A stretch of DNA of 64,000 nucleotides, from NCBI GenBank assembly GCA_964247055.1, contig OZ176053.1, positions 7,378,001 to 7,442,000 on the forward strand, written 5' to 3'. The DNA comes from Paragordius varius (taxonomy: Eukaryota; Nematomorpha). The notes beneath the pieces are model-generated. The model made no database searches. It saw only the letters and a list, made by a program, of their open reading frames with translations, and was not told where the DNA came from. The first letter of the stretch is position 1. Each line of letters starts with the position of its first letter. Position numbers and translations under genes: made by a program. Positions 12,280 to 23,939 of the stretch are shown here, one piece after another.

Positions 12280-12850
12280 GGTAAATTTTTGTTATAAAAC
12301 ACAATTTTTACTTAAAAACGAGCGAAAATTTTAATCAAAATTCTGAGCGAGAAAAATTAGCATTATCAAATTATATAAATAAATGGTATAGCATCTCAAC
12401 CGTTTGTATCGTCATCATAAACAAAAACGCTTCAACAAAATTTTGCTAAAAATTAAATTTTTAAGGTATGCATTTTTTAAAAAACATATTTTTTCGATAA
12501 CAAAATTTAGCATATATTTGAAATTATTGCATAATGTCGAAATTTTTCCGTTTTTAGAGCACAGTCCATTTTAAAAGAGGCAAAAAAATGGGACTTTCAA
12601 AGCCCATATCTAAAAACTATAAATTATATTGTTTTGCTCTTTTAGTTTGTGTTATATTTTTTAGTGATATCTTTTGAAATAAAGCATTTAGCTTTCACCA
12701 AAAAATGTATTTGAAAAAAATGCGCACCTTTGGCAATTATATACGGACTTATCACAAAAGTGTAAATAACTTACTTTGATAACTGGCAAAGGTTAAAACC
12801 AAAACCTTGATAATTTTGATATTTTCTTATCAGAATATATATATATATAT
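12280..12850 (+). repeat. Single arm of a fold-back repeat family
   Basis: Matches 57,260-57,740 and, inverted, 56,830-57,110. Shared boxes include AAAATTCTGAG, CAAAATTTAGCATAT, GCATTTAGCTTTCACCAAAAA and AAAGTGTAAATAA. Only one arm is present here. Ends in a short (AT)n run. Confidence 0.6.
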
Positions 12851-13619
12851 CATTGGGATATTTTGTGACTGTGTAATATACCACCCGATGTTGTAAAGCA
12901 AAATATGTTTTAATTCTTTACTGCGTCAAAATTCAAAATATCTGGTCACATTAAAATTAGCCGTTTTTTCTATTTCTATTAATGTTAGATGTAATTAAAA
13001 TAAAAAATAAAATTTTACACTTAAAATTAAATGAAGACGATATTTTGCAAAAATTTTGCAAAATAAAAATGGCGTCGAAATAGTTTGACATGAAACTTTT
13101 TTTTTCAAAATTTTATTTAGATATTTTAGCTTATTTATATAATTTTTATTTGGATAGAAGCATAAATTTAGATTAAGGCCGTTTCCTTCAGTAGATTTTT
13201 AAAATTTTAACTTTAATTTAGTCTGGGGTATTTAGATACCCCAAATTGAATCAAGTGTTAATAGTGAGCTTAGATAGTAAATAAAAAACTATTTTAATAT
13301 AATTTCATAAATAATTTTTGTATATTAGGTATGTTAAAGAAAAAACACGCTTTTTGATCAGAGTTTTTATAAAAACACTAACTATATGATTTTAGGCTCT
13401 TTATAAATTGTAAGTGTCTGATTAATGTAAGAAATCATAACAAAATTTATCATTATTTCTTAATTTTCCCTAATTTTAACTTTCTGCCAAATTTAAATTT
13501 TCTCTCAGTATTTCAAAACTAGAATCGTCAACAGATAAAAAAATTTGGGGCAAATGAACTGGATGGTTATAAACTATATGAAAAACATTTTTGATTTAAC
13601 ATTAAAATTGTATTCATGG

Positions 13620-14660
13620 AAAGCCCAGGTGAGGACTCTTCATTAATGGATTGGAGAATAGTTTCTTCGGACGAAGTTGTCTTTCCATTCTTTCACCTCC
13701 TTCTCTTGGTCTTAGTTGATCGTAGTGTTTTCGGATGATTTTCTTACCACTTTGTATTTCATACGAGTCGTTTATTTACAATTCCTTCTCGCCAACCATT
13801 CACTAGTTCATTTTTTATATATATTTTTTCGTTTACATCGTATTCGTTTTTGGGCTGTACATCGTTGAAGAAGTCTGTTTGATTATTATATTTTGGCCAT
13901 GTAATTGGATTGGGGGTGTACGTTTTAGGTAAAGTTGTGCGGTACAGGTATTTGTAGTAATGTGGATATTAGTGGGGTATCCCCAAAGCGTGTTATTTAT
14001 TTTTGATTATGAGTCACATTCTGCTAACCGGTATTATGTCTTGAGGGGATATATATCCCTCTTCCACCATATCGTTCGTTTTGGGATGATAGGGAACTGA
14101 TGTTACGTGTTTAATGTTTCCCATTTCCATAAATTTTTCAACTCCTTAGATGTAAAGTAAAAGGCGTTGTCGGTTACTATCATTCTTGGAGATTGAAATC
14201 GACTGAAACATTCGTCTAGGAAATTTGAGATATTTTTGGTCGATATCTATTTCGATAGTTTAATTTCGACCCGCGAATAATTGTTTAAGATAGCTATCCA
14301 ATAAATATTTTTAATCGGGTCTGCTATATCTATTTGTAATCTCTCCCATATTGCTCTATGAGTGTTCCAATTTTATGTAGGATTTTTTTCGCATCAAACG
14401 GTTTTCTTGACATTTTTTACACGTATCTACCCACTTTTATGTCGCTTTCCATGTTATGCCAAACTATTTGTCTTGCTTGTTCGTACATTGCTTTGGACCC
14501 CGAGTGTCCGACGTGTATTGTAAAATATTTACTTCCTGAGATTCAGGATTTATTAATCTATTATACCAATATAATAGCCCGTAAGTATTTTCAATTTCAT
14601 TTCTAAAACTTTGGAATGGGTGTAATATTTTATTGGACCAGTTGTTTGGTTAAAAATGGC
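13620..14660 (-). mobile_element. Ty3/Gypsy-like retroelement fossil, integrase fragment
   Basis: On the minus strand the segment contains remains of a retroelement integrase: a zinc-binding H2C2-like part near 14,390-14,500 and core pieces further along, including TDNA-like and YHPKTN-like motifs. It runs in parallel with 16,850-17,830, a second copy of the same family. Only the integrase region is preserved; it is broken many times and has no LTR of its own that I can see. Judging by divergence from the other copy, it is old. Confidence 0.75.
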
Positions 14661-15537
14661 TGTTTTGAATGACATAAAAGCAAAAAATCAAAAAAAATTA
14701 TCGCGTTGTCTTTTTAGATATTCAGTTACTTTCATTCATCATTGATTAAAATAACGCTCTCACTTCGCGCGTCGCTTCCTATGTCCAATAACTATCGAAA
14801 CATATTAATGTATTTTTTAGAATTTTCATTACTCTTTCGAATGATATATTACAAATGGGATTTGTTGTATATTTTCAAAACAAAAACATTTTTAAATAAA
14901 TTTGATAAAGATAGCGCATAATAATAAATAATTAAATTATATAAATTCTTAAATGGAATTATTATTTTTATTTCAGATTTACTGTTGAAATGATATTAAA
15001 TATAAGATAATGTAAAAAACTGTGGCAGAAAAATTTGTTGTCTCGTGTAATGGTACTTAATGTATATTTTATCCGTTGTGTATATTGAAAGCCATACAGG
15101 ATAAGAATGATTTTACCAATTATCATCTTTTCAGATATCAATTTTTCCATAGCATTAGCTGTTATAGTGTATACCTAAATTGTATATAGCAAAACCATTT
15201 TACTATTTTAAGATCAATAGTTATATATCTTACTGCAGGATATCAATATTTAAAATATATTTATATATATCAAATTTTATCTTTTCATTTATTCTAGTTT
15301 AAATTCAGCTCGACATGGCTATAATAATAGTTTGACTTAATCCGATTTAAGTTTTTTATAAATTATATTACCACATTACAATGTTCTTGGGTTTATTTAT
15401 ATAGAAGATTTTAATTATAATATTTATTTATGTTTCATAAATCATTTTTATCATGAAGGCATAATAAGTAACCAAAAACAAATTCCTATACGACTTTTGG
15501 GTTTATTTATGTTTTTAATGTAAAATAAAAATAGTAT
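14661..15537. other. AT-rich stretch without recognised gene
   Basis: Only short random-looking frames. No repeat shared with other parts of the window was recognised. Confidence 0.35.
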
Positions 15538-15545
15538 CTCGGTAG

Positions 15546-16200
15546 TAGGGTTGTGCATTTGACTGCTTTTTCAAAAAAGTCCGGTCAGACCTGGTCAGAC
15601 CCAGTCAGACCTTGGTCATGACCACGGCCATGACCACTTTTTACTTAAGTAAATATCATGCGATATTGGAGATTGTGAAAATAATGTTCGAACGACACTT
15701 GCGTTTCACTAATAATGTTATGTTCTTAAAAGTTTGTATTATACATTTTTAAGATATTTATTATTAACATATATTTTCAATCAAATTTAATCTAAAACTT
15801 TGTTTTCAACTGATTTTTGTCACATGTTTGTGGCCCTCTGAATCTTCAAATACATAGCTTTTACACTGGATATTTAAAATTATCTATACACTTTCTTTCA
15901 TCATTGAAATATCTAATTAGAAGTTTTTTCATTTTATTGGTCATATATGGGATAATTGCATATCTTCAGTGCTTGATTTATTTTTTGAGCTTATATGCTA
16001 ATGTTATAAGGATGCCTGTTTAACAATTTTTAATAATGTTTAATAAGCATGTTTAAAAATTTATATTTTCTAATAAATATATTAAATAACAATAAATCTT
16101 ACTATTATTCTTCCAAAAAAATTTACAAACATTTAATAGTCCCTGACCTAATCATGACCCGGTCGATTGACCAGGTCATGACTTGGTCAGCAGTACCCTA
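15546..16200 (+). mobile_element. hAT-type MITE with GGTCATGACC-rich ends, copy 2
   Basis: The 655 bp element starts TAGGGTTGTGC and ends GTACCCTA. It is flanked by a perfect 8-bp direct repeat CTCGGTAG (15,538-15,545 and 16,201-16,208), which is the hAT signature. The subterminal regions are packed with GGTCAGACC, GGTCATGACC and similar palindromes, likely transposase-binding or hairpin sites. Non-coding; the short frames inside are not genes. Confidence 0.85.
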
Positions 16201-16379
16201 CTCGGTAGTAAAATTTTATTCATCTCATGTTTGTAGTAATTACTTTTCCATAGTTAATACCAGATGGTATTTGAAAAATTGTTTTATTTACTGTAAATCT
16301 TATTTTATAGTAATCACTAGGTAGGAAATGCAAAAATATTTTAATTAATCGAAAGCAAGTAATTACTACCTGTTTTTAT

Positions 16380-18320
16380 ATCTTGATTTTATTTAACACC
16401 GACTCTATAAAAAAATGGTGCCAAAAATCATTTTAAAGTTTTTTTATGAGATCGTTTTCATTGAAAATTCATTTCATTGTCGCTAAGTTTTTCGAAAATT
16501 TGTGCGCATAATTAATATAAATTTTTAATTAAATCGTTTTTTATGTTTTTTAATTTTGTATGCTCGAAATGGCAACGCAATTAATTGTGAAAAATTATAC
16601 ATTGTGTACAAATAAGAAACAGACTTTACTGTAATTATCAATAAAAAATGAGCTAACCCTCTAATGGAGTTTGAAGTATTTTACAAAGAAAACAATTATT
16701 CGATACTATAATCAAGCATGTGTGTGTAATCTCACAATAGAATAACTATCTTGCTTGAAGATTTAAATAACAATATTAACTACGTGCATCATAAAGTGTT
16801 ATAAGCGCTTATATGGTGCGTTTGTGTCGAAAGTAGGATTTAATTTAACATCACTCTTTCCCTGAAACTGATATATTCCTTTCTTTCACCTCCCTCCCTT
16901 GATCTTATCGGCGTGTTTTCGGATGATATTGTTACCATCTTGTATTTCGTATGAGAGTAATTTGAGTCGTTTATTCAAAATCCTTCTCGCCAATCATTCA
17001 CTAGTTAATTATTTATATATATTTTCGTTTTCCTAGTATTAATGTTTCGGTTGTGCATTGTCTAATAAATCTGTTTGTTTATATTCTAGCATGTGATTGG
17101 ATTGGGGGGTGTACGTTTTAATAAAAGTTGTGGGGACAGGTATATTAGCATTATGGATGTTAATGCGGAATCCCCAAAGCATGTTATTTATTTTTGATTG
17201 TGGATCACAGTTTTCTGCTAGGTAATGTTTTTTGAGGGTATATACTACTCTTTCTACCATTCAGTTCGGTTTTGGATGATAGGAAACTAATGTTAGTTTA
17301 ATGTTTCCCGATTCCATGAATTTTTTAAACTCCTGAGTTGGAAAGTAAGACGCGTTATATCGGTTACTATTATTCTAGGATATCCAAATCGACTGAAATA
17401 TTTGTCTAGGAAATTTAAGATATTTTTGATCGATATCAAGTTTAACTTCGACTCATCGAGATTAAATGTCAATAAGAACTATCCAATAAAAATTGATCGG
17501 GCCTTATATCTAGATGTAATCTCTCCAATATTGCTGTATTAATATTCCAATTGTATGGAAATTCAGTTTTGCGCATCGGACGGTTTTCTTGACATTTTTT
17601 ACACGTATCTACCCACTTTTTATGTCTCCATGTTATGCCAAAAGACTATTTGTCTTGCTTGTTCGTATATTGCTTTGGATGAGTGTCCGACGTGTTTTGT
17701 AAAATATTTACTTCCTGAGATTCAGGATATTAATATATTATGCCAATATAATAACCCGTCAGTATTTTCAACATTTCTAAAACTTTAGAATGGGTGTAAT
17801 ATTTTATTGAACCAGTTGTGTGGTCTTAGTGCAATAATTACGTATTTTAAGTTTGGGTTGGTTTCGTTGGCTTCTAATATGGTCACGATTTATGTTGAAT
17901 GACTACTATTGTCAAACCTTGCATGTTCTGCTGTTTGAAGACCTTCAAAGTCTTAGTTTTGTGATTCGTCAGCATGCGGGACAATGGATCTGCAATGTTT
18001 TTGTGGATTTTAATGCACCGTAGATTTTATGAACGTAGTAGCTTAGAAATTTGGTCTAGTTTACGATTATTTCTAAACAGCTTTATTAGTGGTTTGTGAT
18101 CAGTACACAGTTCAAACTTCTTCCCCGTAATAATCGTTTTATTCAAAAGCGAAAAGTATGGCTGTGCTTCCTTTTTATCACTGAACTGAATATTTTTCTT
18201 CGGGTTTAGACCACTTTCTTGATGCGCAGTCAATAGGTTTATTTATTCCCTCCTGCGTGGTCTGCAGCAACACAGCTCCGTATCCTTTATTCGAGACATC
18301 TGTTACAAAGTCCATAAATT
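16380..18320 (-). mobile_element. Ty3/Gypsy-like retroelement fossil, RNase H - integrase - LTR-like end
   Basis: Read on the minus strand from 18,310 downwards, remains of the start of RNase H (GYGAVLLQ-like), a TDHKPL-type RNase H motif (around 18,100), then an integrase region (17,830-17,040) and finally LTR-like sequence (16,850-16,380) shared with 1,330-1,730. The order RNase H then integrase is that of Ty3/Gypsy elements. Gag, protease and most of reverse transcriptase are missing, the upstream side being cut off at the repeat that begins near 18,315. It is broken many times and looks old. Confidence 0.75.
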
Positions 18321-19200
18321 TGGACTTTTGAGCACCACCACTCAAGTTTTTAAATCGGATTGATTTCAGCGTTTTAAAACCGAATCTGAAAATACTTTGA
18401 TCCCCCTAATCAGGATATTACAGGTTTTTCAATTATTGAACAAGAAGAAATTGGCAGAAAATCAGATTAGCTTTATAATAAAAAGGTATATTAAATAATT
18501 GATATCATTTAATAAAGCGTTTTAAACTTTATCTTTTAAATAATATGTCATTTAAATATCAGGGAGATTTTTTTAAAGCTAATTTTAAACACGTACTAAA
18601 AGCGGCGTTTGGTAGTTTCATCTTTTGGATTTTACAGAGTTTGTTAGTTTTGGTTATTTTCACTATTTATTAGGGTTTTTCTTGTCGGTTGATTTTTAAT
18701 AAAAATCCTGATATTTATACCTAGTGGATATTATTTATTTTGAAAATGATTGAATGTAGTATAATTTGAATTTCAGATGGATGTTGGGCAGCCACTTTTA
18801 TTACCTGAATGATAGATTTCCTAATATATTGAAATACAATATGACCATTTGAACTTATCTAATCTTCTTATCCAATTTAATGGTCAAAATCTAACTCTAT
18901 TCTGTGAATTTAGATTTTTAATAATTTTGATTTTTCAAACCTACAGCAGCAATTTTAAGCAGTTTTTATTTTTTAATATAAAGATCGCTGATATTTTTAG
19001 ATAAAATTTTATTATATGGATCATCAATAACATTTTTTGTAGAGTCTTTGTTAATAAAAATCTTCTGTGGTTTTATAATGAAAATACCTGGCTCTGAAAT
19101 ACCACTTGTATTGACTTGCTCGTTTAAATATTGAAATATATGTACACGATGAATAACACTGTGACACAACTTTTTCTGGATTCAAGGCTCTTAATATTTT
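18315..19200 (-). repeat. Dispersed coding-type repeat 'R', copy 1
   Basis: This is the reverse complement of 53,550-54,830 over most of its length. Shared boxes are GTGGCTGCCCAACATCCATC, TAATAAAAGTGGCTGCC and AAACGCTTTATT. The minus-strand frame at 18,966-19,169 reads HRVHIFQYLNEQVNTSGIS, and the 53.6 kb copy reads HVHIVKYLNEELNASGIR, so the shared segment was once protein-coding. I do not recognise the protein. Probably part of a transposable element. Confidence 0.6.
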
Positions 19201-20773
19201 CTGATTCCTAGTATTGTGATCAGATTTGCGTAAAATTTTTTACTTACCCAGCTCGTTTTCGAGATATGGGACTTTTTCCATATTTAGACATATCCAAAAT
19301 TTTCTTGTTTGTAAATATTTTTCGCTATGTAAACAAATAATATGTGGCTTACATAATTATTTTTACAAGAAATTACCAATTTATCTTCAATATAAAAAAA
19401 TTTACTCAAAATATCCAATACTTTTTGTTTTAGAGGGCAAAAACCCTCAAAAATTGGGTAACTTAACATTTTTTCACACAAATATTTTTTATCAATTTAT
19501 TTAATCAAAACAAACTTTATTATATGTTCCTGGATGTTAATAATGTTTGTTTAAGTATAACTATCACTTTGTAATAGCTTTGTGGACTTTTATTCCTAAA
19601 AATAAATTTAATTTTAGCTTTTTTGTTGTTTTTTATGTAAAAAATGATTTAATTTATTCAGCTGTAAATACTAATTTCATTTTTTCATCTGAAATTTTTA
19701 AATTTTTACCATATATGATGTCAGATATGTTGATTCGTTAGCTTCATTTTTAAATATGTTAAAATAATTTGAAATGGACAGTAATGATTCTTATATAAAT
19801 TTATGAATGAATTCTGAATCGGAAAAATCGTCTGCCTTTTGGATAAGAGAAGAACACACCTTGATACCATCAAATACATTTTATATATATATACTTTAGG
19901 GATATAAATGATTCCCCCTTTGTCAAGAAGGCAATCTAAAGAAGCTTATTACCCTGATGAAGTTTTACGATACTCGGAAATGAATTCTTTTTTAATAAAA
20001 GTTGAGTCACCCATAAAATTTTAGTTTAGGGGAACAGTACGTATGCCACAGGAAAATCAAAGATAAGTACCCTTTTATACTAAATTATATTTTTAATAAT
20101 ATTTTCATATATTTTTATAAATTTTATTTGGGTTATCGTCTCTTCGGTTAAATTATTGTTTTTTGTCGTTAACGTTTCATTTAATTTAAACTATTGTCGC
20201 TTATCAACAACTTTAATCAAACCTTTGTTTTTTGCTGATATGTGTTTATTTTTGAGCATAAATTTAAGTTAATGATATTTTACCCCAGCCTGTTGGGATC
20301 TATATTTAACTGATTGGTTTATTCTACCTAGGCAATGTATGACATCGCCTAAGTATTTAAAATTATTTACCAATTCGATTTTGGCGTATGCCATATAAAA
20401 GTATTTTATTGATTTCTTTCATACATTCTTATAAAAACAATATATCGATTTGCAGGTAGTTATATTACCATGACAAAGTACCCAATCGCAACAATTTGTA
20501 TATCACATCAGCTAATAGATTAGCTTTCAATATGGACGACTATGCAGAGAAAATTGGAGAATATGCCATATCTTATAAAAACGTTTAAATAAAATATAAT
20601 ACCATTAATAAATGATTTCATCATAATATATTAAAGTATATGCAAATCCTAATTATAATCAGTTATTAGAGTGAATATTTAGAATATATTTTGGTCAAAA
20701 GATTTTAAGACACGGATAATCTAATCTAGACTTTAAATAAAGTAAATTAGGTGTGGAAAAAATAAAATAATAA

Positions 20774-20809
<36 letters not shown>

Positions 20810-20859
20810 ATCGCAAATTAAATTTATATTGTTTCGATAGGTTTTTTCGAAGGGTTTAA
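19201..20859. other. AT-rich stretch without recognised gene
   Basis: Open frames of 60-92 codons on both strands overlap each other and are rich in Phe, Ile, Lys and Tyr, as expected from AT-rich random sequence. A short (AT)n run lies near 20,788-20,810. No family resemblance was seen. Confidence 0.35.
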
Positions 20860-22490
20860 GTTGATGATTTTTCCCCTTTGGTCACTAATTGCATCTTTTG
20901 GAAAAAAACATAGATGGGAATCCACCATAAGGAGCTTTAGACTCATGCGGCATCCTATAGGATAAAAATTAATATAAATGTTTAAAAAACAAATGTATTT
21001 TAATATACATACCCATCCTACAGAAAGAATCGATTAAACGATTCCCTAATTCCAGGTATTTGTTATTTTTTGTATTTCCCAAAAAATTTTGAGACAAAGT
21101 TCGCAATGCAACCCATGCCGCTTTTTCTTTGGGTTGCATTTTAGATTCAAACGCCACATCATTGAAAAGATTCGTAACCTAAAATTAAATGTATAATACC
21201 TGCGGCCCTATCAAAACTGCGGCGTTTTTGGCAGGCGTCATCCTGAACTTTCTAAAGTAATGGGCCCAAGCTTCTTTATCAAGACTGCACAAAAATGTTT
21301 TGGCCAATCCAAGCAGCGTGTGCAATGGCGGCAAAACAAATTTGTTAGCCGATATTAATGGAGAATATGTGTGATTCTTGGGCCCAACTTCGTAAGTTCT
21401 TACGGGCCAATTTATTTGTGTGTAGTGTTTCTCGGTGTCACGCGAATCTCACTCACACAAAGGGCAAAAAAATTTGGGAAATCCATTCTGTATACCGTAA
21501 AGCAGTCCCATGACCTATTAAAATATTAGAATTTTAAGAATTTTATAATCCCCTGTTACATGCCAATAATGATTGTTGTATCGCAGTAGTTCCAAAATGT
21601 TTTCAAAAATATCATAGGCCTCCCTATAAACTCGGCTGAATGCGATTAATATTGGCCTGTGCTCTCCGGCACGGTCCAATAAAAATGCCTTCAAACTTTA
21701 CTAAAGATGTATAATATTATATACCTGAGAAGCGTCTAGAAATAATACCCATTGTGATGAATCATATGGATAATTCATTTCCTTCATTAAGCCAATCACA
21801 TCATGACACCAAGATAAGTAACTGTTTTCGGAAAAATATTTTCGGAAATTTATTCTTCTATTCCGAAAACTAATTATGTTGATGTCAGTTAAATTTTTTC
21901 GATTAAAATTCCTCACCATAAGTTTGGACGACCTAATATAATAATATATTAAAAAAATGTTTGGCTTATTCAAAGATAAATACAAAATTTAACTTATATA
22001 TTTAACGCATTTCAGCTTAAGTAAATTAAAATAAATTATAAAATGCGTAAATCTATTATTTTTTCTAAAAATACCGTTTTGAGAGATGCAATTTTTTGAT
22101 TAGGGATATCACCTCAGCACTTAATTTATTAGTATCCTTTATATCTTGATGATAAAATTCCAAATCAGTATCATCCATTATATCAAATAAATCGATATGA
22201 ATGGTTGGAAATGAAGGTACGGGAAGGTCAATGGAATGATAAACAGGACGAATTGCGCAGGGTTTGGATATTCGATAGGTTTTTTGTTTTTTTTGGTAAG
22301 GTTGATAAGAAATGGTTTTGGAACTGCACAAAAGTAACATTCAGAATGAGATTTTGGCTCTCGCCATATCATAGGGATACCCCAAGGGAGTCCAGGTCCG
22401 GTTTTGTGGTACCATGCTCCTAAACTAAAGCTACATGTCCGACATACGATGTTCGGGGCCCAACTCTTATCGAGGTCCCCCATGATAAGT
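20860..22490 (-). pseudogene. Decayed multi-exon copy of a widespread uncharacterised arthropod protein family
   Basis: On the minus strand, coding blocks follow the order of a multi-copy family I recognise from arthropod genomes but whose function is unknown. They are a Cys/Trp-rich N-terminal block (DKSWAPNIVCRTC, GIPMIWREPKSH, CYFCAV; 22,480-22,260), then CAIRPVYHS..LPVP, then KLSAEVISLIKKLHLSKR ending at an intron (22,074-21,933, GT..AG, 142 nt), then WVLFLDASQ, LKAFLLDRAGEHRPILIAFS, a block from 21,500 to 21,180 (GPKNHTYSPLISANKF), SQNFLGNTKNNKYLELGNRL, a 59-nt intron, and RMSLKLLMVDSHL. The N-terminal block changes frame, the block near 21,705 runs into a stop after a possible 24-nt intron, and both ends of the family protein are missing. 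It is therefore probably a pseudogene or an element-borne relic. Confidence 0.7.
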
Positions 22491-22957
22491 TTGAAATATA
22501 AAAAAAGAGTTTTTTGATGTAAATGGTAATGTTTATCCTATTAGTTTTTTTGTGTATTGTCCACATACAGTCATGTAGACTTTATTGTGTTAAAGATTTA
22601 CTTTTTTTCGTTAATTGGGTATTAATATTTGGTAAAGAATATAAAAACAAGAGCTATATGATATGGTCTACCTAAGGTGACCAGACGTCCCGCTTTTTCA
22701 CACTTTGTCCCGCGTCCCGCTACGTTTTTAAAATGTCCCGCTTTTTCACGATTATATAAAAAAAATTATTTAATACAAATAAATTTTTTTTATCCGTTTA
22801 GATTTTTTATCATTAAATATCTTTAAAATCTATTCAATTTTAAATTAAAATTTTTTATTTTTAAATTAAAAATATATATATTTTTCGAATTTATATCATA
22901 TGATTATACACTTTGCTTCCTACTACTACTGTCATCATTATCAAAAAGCCAAGTTAA

Positions 22958-23531
22958 CATTGGATACAACACACTCATTTTAGTCCTTCGATTCAAATTG
23001 GGGTAGTTGGATACCCCAGGCCTATTTAAAATCAAATACTTAAAAAGTATGGAAGGAATCTAAACCATGGTTTTGCACTTATATAACCTTAATAAACCGA
23101 AATATATAAAAAATTTTATTTAAAAATACTTGATATTACTTTTTTTGAGCTAAAACCGAAAGGTAAAAATTTCGTCATCGTGACATGTGTCAAATTTTAA
23201 AATTAAGATATAATACAAAATAAACCGCTTTTTCTACTTCTATCAATGTTAGATGTAATTTATATAAAAAATTGGCTTTCATTTTAGCTTTAAAATCAAA
23301 AAACACGTTATTTTGCAAAAATTTTGTAAAATAAAAATATCGTCCAAGTAGTTTGAGATGGAGCTTTTTTTTCAAAACAAAATTTTATCAAGATGTTTTG
23401 GCATATTTATATAATATTTATCAGGATAGAAGCATAAATTTAAATTGGGACCGTTTCCTTCGGTAGTTTTTTAAAAATATTAATTTAAATTTACTCTGGG
23501 GTATTTAGATACCCCAATTTGAATAGAAGTG
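22958..23531 (+). mobile_element. TTAA-flanked MITE, copy 2, nested in the hAT element
   Basis: 574 bp between TTAA at 22,954-22,957 and 23,532-23,535. The sister hAT copy has the uninterrupted site AAGCCAAGTTAATACCACAA with a single TTAA at 33,573-33,576. This paralogous empty site confirms both borders and the TTAA duplication. The inner end repeats CGATTCAAATTGGGGTA are present at both ends. Non-coding. Confidence 0.93.
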
Positions 23532-23535
23532 TTAA

Positions 23536-23935
23536 TACCACAAATCTCTAGATTAAAAGACAAATTAATATCACAAATCGGTAGCTTACACGTTTATTTC
23601 GGAAAATTAAGGTAATATAATATTGACTATGCTAATATTTTAGTTTTATTACTTGTTAACATATTAAAAAGCCAAATTAATACCACAAATCGGTAGCTTA
23701 AAAGACAAATTGATACCAAAATCGGTACCTTACACGTTTATTCCAGAAAATTAAGATAATATAATATTTATTATACTAATATTTTAGTTTTATTACTTGC
23801 CAACATTATTAAAAAGCCAAATTAATACCACAATCGGTAGCTTAAAAGACAAATTAATACCACAAATCGGTACCTTACACGTTTATTCCAGAAAATTAAG
23901 GTAATATAATATTTATTATACTAATAGTATTTTAT
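23536..23935 (+). repeat. ~145 bp tandem repeat upstream of the hAT transposase
   Basis: About 2.7 units, with ACACGTTTATT boxes near 23,589, 23,731 and 23,878, each preceded by one or two ATACCACAAATCGGTA elements and followed by GGTAATATAATAT. The sister copy at 33,580-33,685 has only one unit, so the array grew in this copy. It covers the likely promoter / 5' leader of the transposase. Confidence 0.8.
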
Positions 23936-23939
23936 AAAT

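Larger units (their letters stand above)
10723..12950. mobile_element. Composite insertion inside the TTAA MITE
   Basis: The insert is bounded by the inverted pair TGTGACCAGATA (10,723) and TATCTGGTCACA (ending 12,950), close to the hAT ends TAAGGTGACCAGA seen at 22,673 and 33,291. No clear target duplication is visible. It carries other repeats: a hAT-type MITE at 11,367-12,052 and one fold-back arm at 12,280-12,850. No transposase was found, so it is a non-autonomous or decayed element that collected insertions. Confidence 0.6.
10453..13257 (+). mobile_element. TTAA-flanked MITE, copy 1, split by a 2.2 kb insertion
   Basis: The element is flanked by TTAA at 10,449-10,452 and 13,258-13,261 and begins CACTTGG. 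Its inner end repeat CGATTCAAATTGGGGTA and terminal hairpin GGGGTA..TACCCC match the copies at 22,958-23,531 and 60,098-60,675. Removing the insert at 10,723-12,950 leaves 577 bp, essentially the length of the intact copies (574 and 578 bp). It has no coding capacity, and orientation is arbitrary. The TTAA target and the asymmetric end layout suggest mobilisation by a piggyBac-type transposase, which is an inference. Confidence 0.85.

Noticed and set aside
15817-16324. 68- and 91-codon plus frames
   Set aside because: They lie in and across the border of a non-coding hAT MITE, including its terminal repeat.
19226-19504. Overlapping 92-codon plus and 65-codon minus frames
   Set aside because: Both strands open over the same AT-rich interval, with no motif; most likely chance.
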